Source: Acidobacteriaceae bacterium (lineage in GTDB: Bacteria > Acidobacteriota > Terriglobia > Terriglobales > Acidobacteriaceae). Taken from it: a DNA stretch of 64,000 bases. Shown here piece by piece: positions 7,640 to 15,155 of the stretch (the first letter of the stretch is position 1; the number at the start of each line of letters is the position of its first letter). Location of the stretch: NCBI GenBank assembly GCA_030041435.1, contig JASHNW010000100.1, forward strand, positions 1 through 64,000, written 5' to 3'. A program made the translations under genes and the position numbers. The notes beneath the pieces are model-generated. The model ran no database searches, was not told the origin of the DNA, and was given only the letters and a program-made list of their open reading frames with translations.

Positions 7640-8584
7640 ATGAGCCAACCCACGTCGCGCTGGACGCCGGCACAGATTCCGCCGCAAAACGGCAAGCTTG
7701 CTTACATTACGGGCGCCAACAGCGGTATCGGATTTCACGCGGCGCTGGAGCTGGCTCGCGCCGGCTGCGCCGTCATCCTCGCATGCCGGGACCGCGGCAA
7801 AGCGGAGGCGGCGCGCACGCGCATCCTCTCCGACGTGCCTGCGGCCGAAGTCGAAGTGGCGCAGCTCGACCTGGCCAGCCTCGAATCGGTCCACGCCGCT
7901 GCTGAGACTTTTCTTGCCACGGGGCAGCGGCTCGATCTGCTTGTCAACAACGCCGGCGTCATGGCGCTGCCGGAGAGGCGCACGACGCGGGATGGCTACG
8001 AGATGCAGCTGGGCACCAACCACTTTGGGCACTTCGCGCTCACCGGGCTGCTGTTGCCCGCGCTGCTGCGCAAGGGACCGGCGCGCATCCTCACCGTCAG
8101 CTCCGGCGCCCACCGCGGGGCCACGATGGATTTCGCAGACCTCGAGTGGGAGCGGGGCTACAAGCCCTGGCCGGCTTACCGGCGCAGCAAGCTGGCGAAT
8201 CTGCTGTTCGGCTTCGAGCTGGAGCGGCGGCTTAAGAAGGCGCAGGCTCCGGCGATCAGCGTGGTGGTGCATCCGGGCGTCTCCAACACCAATCTCTTCG
8301 CCGCGGGGCCCGGACAGGGCGGCGGGCTGCAGGCGAAAATCATCCCGCCCCTCATTGCGCTTATCGCGCAGTCCGACGCGCAGGGCGCATGGCCCACGCT
8401 GTATGCAGCGACGATGCCGCAGATCCACGGCGGGCGTTACTATGGGCCGGATGGATGGCGCGAGATGCGCGGCTATCCGGTGGAAGTGCGAGCGGAGGCT
8501 CAGGCATACGACGAGGAACTGGCGGCGAAGCTGTGGGACGTATCAGAGAAACTGACAGGCGTGCGCTACACTTTCGCGGCGTAG
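7640..8584 (+). CDS. Short-chain dehydrogenase (retinol-dehydrogenase-like SDR)
   Basis: A 314-aa classical SDR. The nucleotide-binding motif TGANSGIG is near residue 25, NNAGVM follows, and the catalytic Ser-Tyr-Lys is seen as SSGAH...YRRSKLAN. The length and the YRRSKLAN / PGVSNTNLF context place it in the retinol-dehydrogenase/WW-oxidoreductase-like branch common in soil bacteria. It probably oxidises or reduces a lipophilic alcohol with NADP(H); the substrate is unknown. Confidence 0.88.
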   Translation: MSQPTSRWTPAQIPPQNGKLAYITGANSGIGFHAALELARAGCAVILACRDRGKAEAARTRILSDVPAAEVEVAQLDLASLESVHAAAETFLATGQRLDLLVNNAGVMALPERRTTRDGYEMQLGTNHFGHFALTGLLLPALLRKGPARILTVSSGAHRGATMDFADLEWERGYKPWPAYRRSKLANLLFGFELERRLKKAQAPAISVVVHPGVSNTNLFAAGPGQGGGLQAKIIPPLIALIAQSDAQGAWPTLYAATMPQIHGGRYYGPDGWREMRGYPVEVRAEAQAYDEELAAKLWDVSEKLTGVRYTFAA

Positions 8585-8608
8585 CGGCAGGCGCGCAACA
8601 CCGTGCGC

Positions 8609-8980
8609 CTACTTCATCCGCTGCCGCACTTCGGGCCGGATCAGGTAGAGGAACAGCATCAGGTTGATGAGGACCATCACGATCATCGATATATCGTGCG
8701 TCTTCAGCATGGCCAACATGCCGTAGACCGCGGAGAGCAGCACAGCAGCCAGGGTCAGCGCCCATCCCCAGCGGCGCAGCTTGAGCAGACCCTGACCCGC
8801 CGCGGCAAACGCCACGCAAAAGACCAGCGTCACAGGTGGAAGCGCGTGACGCGTCACGCCGATCAGCCCCCACAGGCACAGCACAAACATCCACAGGCTG
8901 ATGGCCGCGACGCCGGGCAGGGGCCGGCGTGCGTCCTGGCCGGGCGGCTGGGTTTCCGGCGAATCGATCTGCTGGCTCAT
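8609..8980 (-). CDS. Four-helix membrane protein beside a cytochrome c gene
   Basis: A 123-aa protein with a polar N-terminus and four hydrophobic segments (about residues 25-45, 48-65, 73-90 and 97-114). The ATG overlaps the stop of the cytochrome gene as ATGA, so the two are coupled. I do not recognise the family; the coupling suggests an accessory role to the cytochrome. Confidence 0.68.
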   Translation of the reverse strand: MSQQIDSPETQPPGQDARRPLPGVAAISLWMFVLCLWGLIGVTRHALPPVTLVFCVAFAAAGQGLLKLRRWGWALTLAAVLLSAVYGMLAMLKTHDISMIVMVLINLMLFLYLIRPEVRQRMK

Positions 8981-9339
8981 AAAGTATGAAGATAAGCCAG
9001 CAGCGCCTGCAGTTGCTGGTTGTCAAGCTGATTTCCGCAGCCCGGCATCATTCCGCGTCCGCGCACGATCACCTGCGTCACGCGGTCGTCGTTGGCCGGA
9101 GCTCCGCTGGGCAGATACTTTTTGCGATACATGGCGAAGAGGCTGGGACCATGGAGGTCGCCGGTCTTGTTCGCGTAGTGGCAGCTCGCGCAGTCCTGCT
9201 GGTAGACGGCGCGCCCCTGCACTTCCTGGGGGCTGAGTTCGCTGAGCGGCTTCGATGGCGCCAGCGACGGCCCGCAGCCGGCAACCATGAACAGCAACCC
9301 CAGACCCACACAGGAGAATGAAAGCGTATCTTTCCGCAT
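8977..9339 (-). CDS. Mono-haem cytochrome c lipoprotein
   Basis: A 120-aa protein with a lipoprotein signal (lipobox VAGC, C22), so it should be anchored in a membrane facing the periplasm. One haem-c site, C50-A-S-C53-H54, is present, and a methionine in GRGMMPGCG is the likely distal ligand. This is the small class I cytochrome c (cbb3-type subunit III-like) fold. It is followed, with a four-base overlap, by the small membrane protein. A telomere-like CCCTA repeat sits just upstream. Confidence 0.88.
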   Translation of the reverse strand: MRKDTLSFSCVGLGLLFMVAGCGPSLAPSKPLSELSPQEVQGRAVYQQDCASCHYANKTGDLHGPSLFAMYRKKYLPSGAPANDDRVTQVIVRGRGMMPGCGNQLDNQQLQALLAYLHTL

Positions 9340-9345
9340 CGCGAT

Positions 9346-9368
9346 CTATACCCTATACCCTAAACCCT
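9346..9368. repeat. Short telomere-like CCCTAAA/CCCTATA repeat
   Basis: Three degenerate units (ctataccctataccctaaa and following) fill most of the 32-base gap between the dacB-type stop and the cytochrome start. The same words recur at 31.0-31.2 kb and 36.56 kb. Confidence 0.75.
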
Positions 9369-9371
9369 CGA

Positions 9372-10946
9372 TCAGTTCGCGTCCGCAACGGCGGTCACAA
9401 TGCGGTCCATTGCATCGCGGGCGGCATCGCCGGACGGATCGTGGTCGTTGCAGAGTACGGAGATCACCAGCGTCTTCCCGCTTTTTGCGGTGAGATAGCC
9501 GCTCAGCGTGTTCACTTCCCCCAGCGTCCCTGTTTTCGCGTTCACGCGCCCGCGCATGTCGCCGCCGAAGCGGTCGGCGAGGGTTCCATCCACGCCGCCG
9601 ATGGGCAGGGTCGAGCGGTAGAGCTGGCCCCAGGGCTGATGCGCAGCGTAGACCAGCAGCGTGGTGGCTGCGCGCGGGGTGATGAGGTCGGCGGACGAGA
9701 GGCCGCAGCCGTCGAAGAAGACGAAGTCGCCGGGATCGACGCCGGCATTCATCAGGAATTGCCGCACCACGCGCGCTCCCTGCGCGATCGATCCGTCATC
9801 TCCCTCAAGGCGTCCGAGCAGCCGCAGGTAGAGCTCGGCGTGCAGGTTCTGGCTGACCTTGTTGGTCACCGTCACATCGTCTTCGAGAGGCGGCGAAACA
9901 TGCGTGGCCAGCACGCGCAAACCTGTGTCCGGAGGTGCGAAGGTTGGCATCGTCAGCGGGCGCAGCACAACCACCTGGTCGACTTCTTCGCGATAGTCCT
10001 CGGTGTCGACCGGCAAACGGTGCCACGCGCGCGCCGTACCGCTGACGGTGACGCCGCGGGCCAGCAGCATCTGGCGCAGGGCCGTTGCGGCGAACTCAGC
10101 GGGGTCCTCGATGGCCAGCCCCTCGTGCATGCCGTTGGGGGTGATGGCGCCATAGAGACGGATCGTGCGGCTACCCGGATCGCGATCGATGCCCGAATGC
10201 GCCGGCGCTCCGGGTGCGGCGAGGGTGAGTGAATTCTCGAGCGCATAGTACGGCACATCGGGATTCCAGGTCACGACGGTCGGGGTCGCCGGAGAGCCCT
10301 GTGCCGGAGTTACGTTCAGGTACACGACGTTGTCGTTGACCGTCAGCGCCGAGACGGGCGCGCCGTAGTCCCACTGCAGGTCGTCCCACGCCCAGTCGCC
10401 GCCGTACCGCTCCCAGGGAAACCACGAGTCGTCGCCGACGATGTCGCCGTCGATCCTGCGCACTCCACTCGCGACCACCTGGTCCGCCAGGCTCGCCAGC
10501 GCCTGCAACGGGGGATTCGGCCGCTCGGTTTTTCCGTCCCATGGATAGGCGCGACCAGACATGGTGGGATCTCCGGCGCCGAGCAGGCGCACGTCGCCAG
10601 CCAGCGTGCCATTCGCGTCGACGACTCCGGAAGTGACGACATTCGTGGTCCAGGTGGCGTTCGCCGGCAACAGCGCCAGCACAGCGGCTGTGGTGAACAG
10701 CTTTGCGTTCGAAGCCGGCTCAAACAACTGGCCGTCGTTGAGGGCGAATACCGTCCGGCCCTCGGGCGTCACCACAGAGATGCCCCAGTGGGCGCGCGCT
10801 ATGTCGGGCGCGGCGAGAATCGCCTGAATCTGCCGGTCGAGCGGGACGGCTTTGTGGGATCGCGCGGTTTTGCGGTGACCGGCCGCCGAGGCCGGGAGCA
10901 CAGCGAGGATGGCAACGAGCAGAAGGAGGCAGGAGCGTCTCATCAT
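9372..10946 (-). CDS. dacB: D-alanyl-D-alanine carboxypeptidase/endopeptidase (PBP4 family)
   Basis: A 524-aa peptidase S13 enzyme that trims or cuts peptidoglycan cross-links in the periplasm. A signal peptide spans residues 1-22. The three active-site motifs are present: SNAK at S79-K82, SQN in KVSQNLHAE, and KTG in [10 protein letters not shown]. The large insert between the first two motifs is typical for this family. E. coli DacB is about 477 aa, so the protein is somewhat longer. Divergent from folP. Confidence 0.94.
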   Translation of the reverse strand: MMRRSCLLLLVAILAVLPASAAGHRKTARSHKAVPLDRQIQAILAAPDIARAHWGISVVTPEGRTVFALNDGQLFEPASNAKLFTTAAVLALLPANATWTTNVVTSGVVDANGTLAGDVRLLGAGDPTMSGRAYPWDGKTERPNPPLQALASLADQVVASGVRRIDGDIVGDDSWFPWERYGGDWAWDDLQWDYGAPVSALTVNDNVVYLNVTPAQGSPATPTVVTWNPDVPYYALENSLTLAAPGAPAHSGIDRDPGSRTIRLYGAITPNGMHEGLAIEDPAEFAATALRQMLLARGVTVSGTARAWHRLPVDTEDYREEVDQVVVLRPLTMPTFAPPDTGLRVLATHVSPPLEDDVTVTNKVSQNLHAELYLRLLGRLEGDDGSIAQGARVVRQFLMNAGVDPGDFVFFDGCGLSSADLITPRAATTLLVYAAHQPWGQLYRSTLPIGGVDGTLADRFGGDMRGRVNAKTGTLGEVNTLSGYLTAKSGKTLVISVLCNDHDPSGDAARDAMDRIVTAVADAN

Positions 10947-11016
10947 TCAGAAGGTAATTGCGAGTTGGGGTTTTGGCGGGATCGCAATTTCTCTGGAGTG
11001 TAGCATCGTTTTCTGT

Positions 11017-11907
11017 ATGGCCTTCATCCGCCGGCCTCGCTCCCTCTGGCAGCTGCGCACACGAACCCTCAACCTGGGCGAGCGCACGCTGGTGATGGGG
11101 GTGCTCAACGTGACGCCGGATTCTTTCTCTGACGGCGGGCTGTATTTCGGGACTGGCGCCGCGGTGGAGCAGGCGCTCACGATGCTGGACCAGGGCGCAG
11201 ACATCATCGACATCGGAGGCGAATCGACGCGGCCCGGCGCGCAGCCGCCAGGAGCCCAGGAAGAACAGGATCGCGTGCTGCCAGTGATGAAGGCGGTGCT
11301 GCGCGAGCGCCCCGGCACGGTGATTTCAGCTGACACCTACAGGGCGAGCACCGCGGTAGCTGCGGTGGGCGCGGGCGCAGAGATCGTGAACGACGTGAGC
11401 GCCTTCACGTGGGATGCGGAGATGGCCAGCGCCTGCGCGCATTTGCGCTGCGGCGTGGTGCTGATGCACACGCGCGGACGCCCGGATGCCTGGCGTACGC
11501 AGCCGAGGCTGGCAGCGGAGGAGGTTGTCCCGCTTGTGAAGGAGGACCTGAGGCGGTCGCTCGATCACGCCTTTGCGGCAGGCGTGGAGCGCAGCCGCAT
11601 CGTTCTCGATCCCGGCTACGGGTTCGGCAAGGTATTCGACGACAACTATCCGCTGCTCGCCCATCTGGACGAACTGCTCGGTCTGGGCCAGCCACTGCTG
11701 GCCGGAGTATCGCGCAAGTCGTTTCTGGGAAGGACGGTGGGCGCGGCCATCGGGGTTGCCGATGTTCCGGCCGGGGAGCGCGGGAACGCCACGCTCGCCG
11801 GAACGGCTGCGGCGATTCTGGCCGGAGCGTCGATCGTGCGCGTCCATGAGGTGCGTCCGGCCGTCGAGGCTGCGAGCATCGCGGACGCGATTCTGGCTGC
11901 GCTCTGA
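11017..11907 (+). CDS. folP: Dihydropteroate synthase
   Basis: A 296-aa TIM-barrel enzyme that joins 6-hydroxymethyl-dihydropterin diphosphate and p-aminobenzoate in folate synthesis; it is the sulfonamide target. The family signatures NVTPDSFSDGG, DIGGESTRPGA, ND(V)SAF, DPGYGFGK, GVSRKSF and RVHEV are all visible. The ATG at 11017 (MAFIRRPR) places NVTPDSF at the expected position; the frame is open further upstream but runs into the dacB promoter side. Confidence 0.95.
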   Translation: MAFIRRPRSLWQLRTRTLNLGERTLVMGVLNVTPDSFSDGGLYFGTGAAVEQALTMLDQGADIIDIGGESTRPGAQPPGAQEEQDRVLPVMKAVLRERPGTVISADTYRASTAVAAVGAGAEIVNDVSAFTWDAEMASACAHLRCGVVLMHTRGRPDAWRTQPRLAAEEVVPLVKEDLRRSLDHAFAAGVERSRIVLDPGYGFGKVFDDNYPLLAHLDELLGLGQPLLAGVSRKSFLGRTVGAAIGVADVPAGERGNATLAGTAAAILAGASIVRVHEVRPAVEAASIADAILAAL

Positions 11908-11935
11908 GTCTGAGGCGGTCTGCCGTGGCCGCGCT

Positions 11936-12127
11936 TTAAGCGATCACGTTGAGGGCGCCGCCGCGGTCGTTGTCCTGGTCGGCGGGTTGCTTTTCCGCGC
12001 TTTCTTCCTGCTCTGACGCCTCGGCGCCGGCCTCGCTCTCAGGATCTTCGATGTTCTCGACAAACTTGCGGCGCCGGTTGGCGGTCTTCGGCCACGACGG
12101 AACGTTGTCGCGCCCTACGCCATTCAT
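11936..12127 (-). CDS. Small acidic-tailed hypothetical protein
   Basis: A possible 63-aa protein (MNGVGRDNVPSWPKTANRRR...) with a basic first half and a Glu/Gln/Asp-rich second half. It is convergent with folP. The biased composition looks like real coding sequence, but the start is uncertain because the frame is open further upstream. No family recognised. Confidence 0.35.
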   Translation of the reverse strand: MNGVGRDNVPSWPKTANRRRKFVENIEDPESEAGAEASEQEESAEKQPADQDNDRGGALNVIA

Positions 12128-12322
12128 CTGCGAAACTCGATCCACTTCCATCGCCGGAGCCCTTTTTGCACCACACACTCGTTGCTTCGGCGCGTTGACG
12201 GAGGGACTTGAGGCGGGGGCGCGCAATCGGGTTGCCACTCACCCGGGGCGTCCAAATCCGAATCACCCGATTGCGTCCCGCATCGAATTCCCACCCCCAC
12301 AGAAAGCGCATAAACTGATGCC

Positions 12323-12622
12323 ATGGCGAAGACAGACCCACAAATCGTCAGGGAGGTACTGGATCGCATGGGCGACCAAAGCAACGATGCAAAGGCCCGT
12401 GAGATCGCACGAGTGCTGGGGAGACGCATTCGCCAGCGCGTCCGTGATCGGGGCGCAGTTGCCGAGGGTGGTTCGGATCCCCGGCCGCAGCCCTGGCTGA
12501 AGCAGCCGATTCGCCCTCGAAGCTCCGCTTCCAATGGAACAGGAGGGCGACGCTATTCGCCCGTTCGCATTCAAGGCGAGCCGCTCTCTTCGACCATTTT
12601 GCGTGACAGAGGAACGTATTGA
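12323..12622 (+). CDS. Putative antitoxin paired with the downstream PIN toxin
   Basis: A 99-aa protein whose stop overlaps the TTG start of the PIN gene as TTGA, the arrangement expected for an antitoxin-toxin pair. The N-terminal 40 residues are predicted helical, and the tail EPLSSTILRDRGTY resembles the toxin-binding tails of Phd/YefM-type antitoxins. The middle is Arg/Pro rich and not family-like, so the sequence is divergent or the reading frame has been disturbed. Call rests mainly on position. Confidence 0.5.
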   Translation: MAKTDPQIVREVLDRMGDQSNDAKAREIARVLGRRIRQRVRDRGAVAEGGSDPRPQPWLKQPIRPRSSASNGTGGRRYSPVRIQGEPLSSTILRDRGTY

Positions 12623-13068
12623 CGTACTACTTCCTTGAGTCCAGCGCCTTCGCAAAGCTGTTTGTCCTGGAACAGGGTTCCGAGCCGCTGATCGAGTTGC
12701 TGGAAACAGTGGAGGACACGCGAAAGCTGGTTTCTTCTTTGGCATCGCTCGAGGTCCGTTCGGCGATCAGGCGGCGCGAAAGGGTGGGAGAAATCCTCCC
12801 CTCCGACGCCGGCCAGGCCCTGGACGGGCTGGAAGCGGAAAGCGTCCGGATTGTTGAGCAGCCTGTCAGTCCCGCAGTCATCGACGTGGCAAGGATGGTC
12901 CTCGACGGCCATCCGCTGCGCGCTCTCGACGCCTTGCATCTCGCAACCTCCATCGTTATGCGAAACACTTTGCAGGCATCGGACTTCTGTTTCGTCAGCG
13001 CCGACGATGCCCTGCTGAAGGCTGCCGATGCCGAACAGTTTCTGATCCTGAATCCCCTCAAAATGTAG
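12619..13068 (+). CDS. PIN-domain toxin (VapC-like), second copy
   Basis: A 149-aa PIN-domain protein starting at TTG 12619. Acidic site candidates are E7 in FLESSAF (position usually held by D in xxDSSxL), E45 in LEVRSAI, D96 in RALDALHLA and the DFCFVSADDALL block near residues 116-124. The first site residue being Glu rather than Asp is unusual but occurs in this subgroup (YxESSAxxKL). Predicted RNase toxin; partner is the overlapping upstream gene. Confidence 0.82.
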   Translation: MTYYFLESSAFAKLFVLEQGSEPLIELLETVEDTRKLVSSLASLEVRSAIRRRERVGEILPSDAGQALDGLEAESVRIVEQPVSPAVIDVARMVLDGHPLRALDALHLATSIVMRNTLQASDFCFVSADDALLKAADAEQFLILNPLKM

Positions 13069-13124
13069 CTCATCTCGTCCCGTCCCCCGCCGCGTATTCT
13101 TGAAATGAGCCACCAGATCCAGTC

Positions 13125-15113
13125 ATGGGCCGCATCCGCATTCTCTCCGACCAGGTCGCCAATCAGATCGCCGCCGGCGAGGTGGTCGACCGTCCCGCCT
13201 CCGTGGTGAAGGAGCTGCTGGAGAACGCCCTCGATGCCGGAGCCACGCGCATCCGCGTCGAGGTGGAAGCCGGTGGCCGGAGCCTCATCCGCATCGCCGA
13301 CGACGGGTGCGGCATGGTGCGCGACGACGCCCTGCTGGCATTCGAGCGGCACGCGACCTCGAAGATCCGCTCTTCCGACGACCTGCTCTCGATCGCGACG
13401 CTGGGCTTCCGCGGAGAGGCGCTGCCCTCCATCGCGTCGATTGCGCGCCTCGAGCTGGTGACACGCCCGCCGGACGTGCCCACCGGCACGCGCGTCGAAA
13501 TCGCCGGGGGCAAGGTGCTGGTTGTCGAAGACTCGGGCAGCCCGCAGGGGACGACGATTGCCGTCCGCGATCTCTTTTTCAATACGCCGGCCAGGCGCAA
13601 GTTTCTGCGCGCTGAGACGACGGAGCTGGCTCACGTGACGGCGCTGGTGACGCATTACGCCCTGGCCCATCCCGAGATTCACTTTGAGCTGCACTCCGCC
13701 ACGCATGCGCTGCTGACCGCTCCGCCGGTGCGCGAGGCTTCGGAGCGGATTTATCAGATCTTCGGGCGGGAGACGCTCGATCAACTGCTGCCGATGGCCG
13801 CCGAGCGCCGTTTCGACCATGCCGGCATCCCCGAACCGCCGCCGTGGCGGCGCGGCGAAGATTATCGGCCTCCCGATCCCGGCTCGCTGCGCGTCACCGG
13901 CTTTGTTTCGCGGCCGGCGCTGCAAAAGCTGAATCGCAATTCCATCTACATTTTCGTGAACCAGCGGCTCATTCGCGACCGGCTCATCCTGCACGCCGTC
14001 ACCGAGGCATACCGGAACATCATCCCGCCCACGTCGTTCCCGGTGATGCTGCTCTTTCTGGAGATGCCGCCGCACGAGGTCGACGTCAACGTGCATCCGG
14101 CCAAAACCGAGGTGCGTTTTCGCCAGCAGTCGCTGGTGCACGATTTCGTCCGCGAATCGATCCGCATGACGCTGATGAAGGCGCGTCCGGCGGCCAGCTT
14201 TCTCTCCGCGCTTACCGACAGCCCGCGCGCATCGTCCTCGCTGGTTCCGGCAGTCGGGGCAGAAGAGGAAGCGTTTGCGGAAGCCCCGGCCTCCGAACCG
14301 CCGCCGCAAAGCGGAGACGCATCTGCGTTCACGCTGGCGCCCCCCGAGCCGCGGCCGGACGAAGTGCCCCTGCCGTTTGCTGCGCCGGCCCACGGCGTGC
14401 GCCCTGGGGGAACGATGCCCGCCACCGCGATGGCGGCTGCCGCAAGCATCCAGCCCAGCGCCGGCTCCAATGGCCACGCCTGCTCCGAACAGGTTTTGCC
14501 GGAAGGCGGAGAACCCGCGCCCTCACTGCACTCTCTGGCTTCGCTGAAGCCTCTGGGCCAGCTGCGCGAGTCGTTCATTCTGGCCACCAACGACGAAGGC
14601 CTCTGGATCATCGATCAGCATGTCGCCCACGAGCGCGTACTCTTCGAGAAAATCCTGCGCGAGCGCCAGACGGAGCGGGTGGAGCGCCAGCGCCTGCTGA
14701 TGCCCATGCTCATCGACCTGCTGCCGCAGCAGATGGTGGTCTTTTCCACGCTCGCCGCGGAGCTGGAGCAAAACGGCTGCGAGGCGGAACCGTTCGGCCC
14801 CCACACCATCGCCATCAAAGCGGCGCCCGCAGGCCTGGGGGGGCACGAGCTGGAGCGCATGATCCACGAGGTGCTGGAACAGCCCGGCGCCTCTGCGCAG
14901 TCGGACAACCTCGAAACGGCGCGCACGCGCATTGCCGCCTCCATCGCCTGCCACGCTGCCATCAAGGTAAATATGCCGCTGGACCCGGCACGCATGGAGT
15001 GGCTGCTCCAGGAACTGGCGCGGACTGACCACCCGACCAGCTGCCCCCACGGCCGCCCGATTGCTTTACGATATTCATGGAAAGACATTCAGCGGGCATT
15101 CCAGCGAATCTAG
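13125..15113 (+). CDS. mutL: DNA mismatch repair protein MutL
   Basis: A 662-aa GHKL ATPase that couples MutS mismatch recognition to strand incision. The N-terminal ATPase motifs are clear: ENALDAGATRI, DDGCGM and FRGEALPSIAS. A Pro/Ala-rich linker covers about residues 370-470. The C-terminal domain has DQHVAHERVLFE near residue 497 and CPHGRP near 640, matching the zinc-dependent endonuclease motifs (DQHAxxExxxxE, CPHGRP) of MutL from bacteria that lack MutH. So it probably nicks DNA itself. mutS is not in the window. Confidence 0.96.
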   Translation: MGRIRILSDQVANQIAAGEVVDRPASVVKELLENALDAGATRIRVEVEAGGRSLIRIADDGCGMVRDDALLAFERHATSKIRSSDDLLSIATLGFRGEALPSIASIARLELVTRPPDVPTGTRVEIAGGKVLVVEDSGSPQGTTIAVRDLFFNTPARRKFLRAETTELAHVTALVTHYALAHPEIHFELHSATHALLTAPPVREASERIYQIFGRETLDQLLPMAAERRFDHAGIPEPPPWRRGEDYRPPDPGSLRVTGFVSRPALQKLNRNSIYIFVNQRLIRDRLILHAVTEAYRNIIPPTSFPVMLLFLEMPPHEVDVNVHPAKTEVRFRQQSLVHDFVRESIRMTLMKARPAASFLSALTDSPRASSSLVPAVGAEEEAFAEAPASEPPPQSGDASAFTLAPPEPRPDEVPLPFAAPAHGVRPGGTMPATAMAAAASIQPSAGSNGHACSEQVLPEGGEPAPSLHSLASLKPLGQLRESFILATNDEGLWIIDQHVAHERVLFEKILRERQTERVERQRLLMPMLIDLLPQQMVVFSTLAAELEQNGCEAEPFGPHTIAIKAAPAGLGGHELERMIHEVLEQPGASAQSDNLETARTRIAASIACHAAIKVNMPLDPARMEWLLQELARTDHPTSCPHGRPIALRYSWKDIQRAFQRI

Positions 15114-15155
15114 CGCCCGGCGCCACCCCGTCCCGCAACCGAAGCAGGCCCTTTT

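Noticed and set aside
12627-14477. Minus-strand frame across the PIN gene and mutL
   Set aside because: mutL motifs are on the plus strand without gaps; the minus frame shows no recognisable domain.
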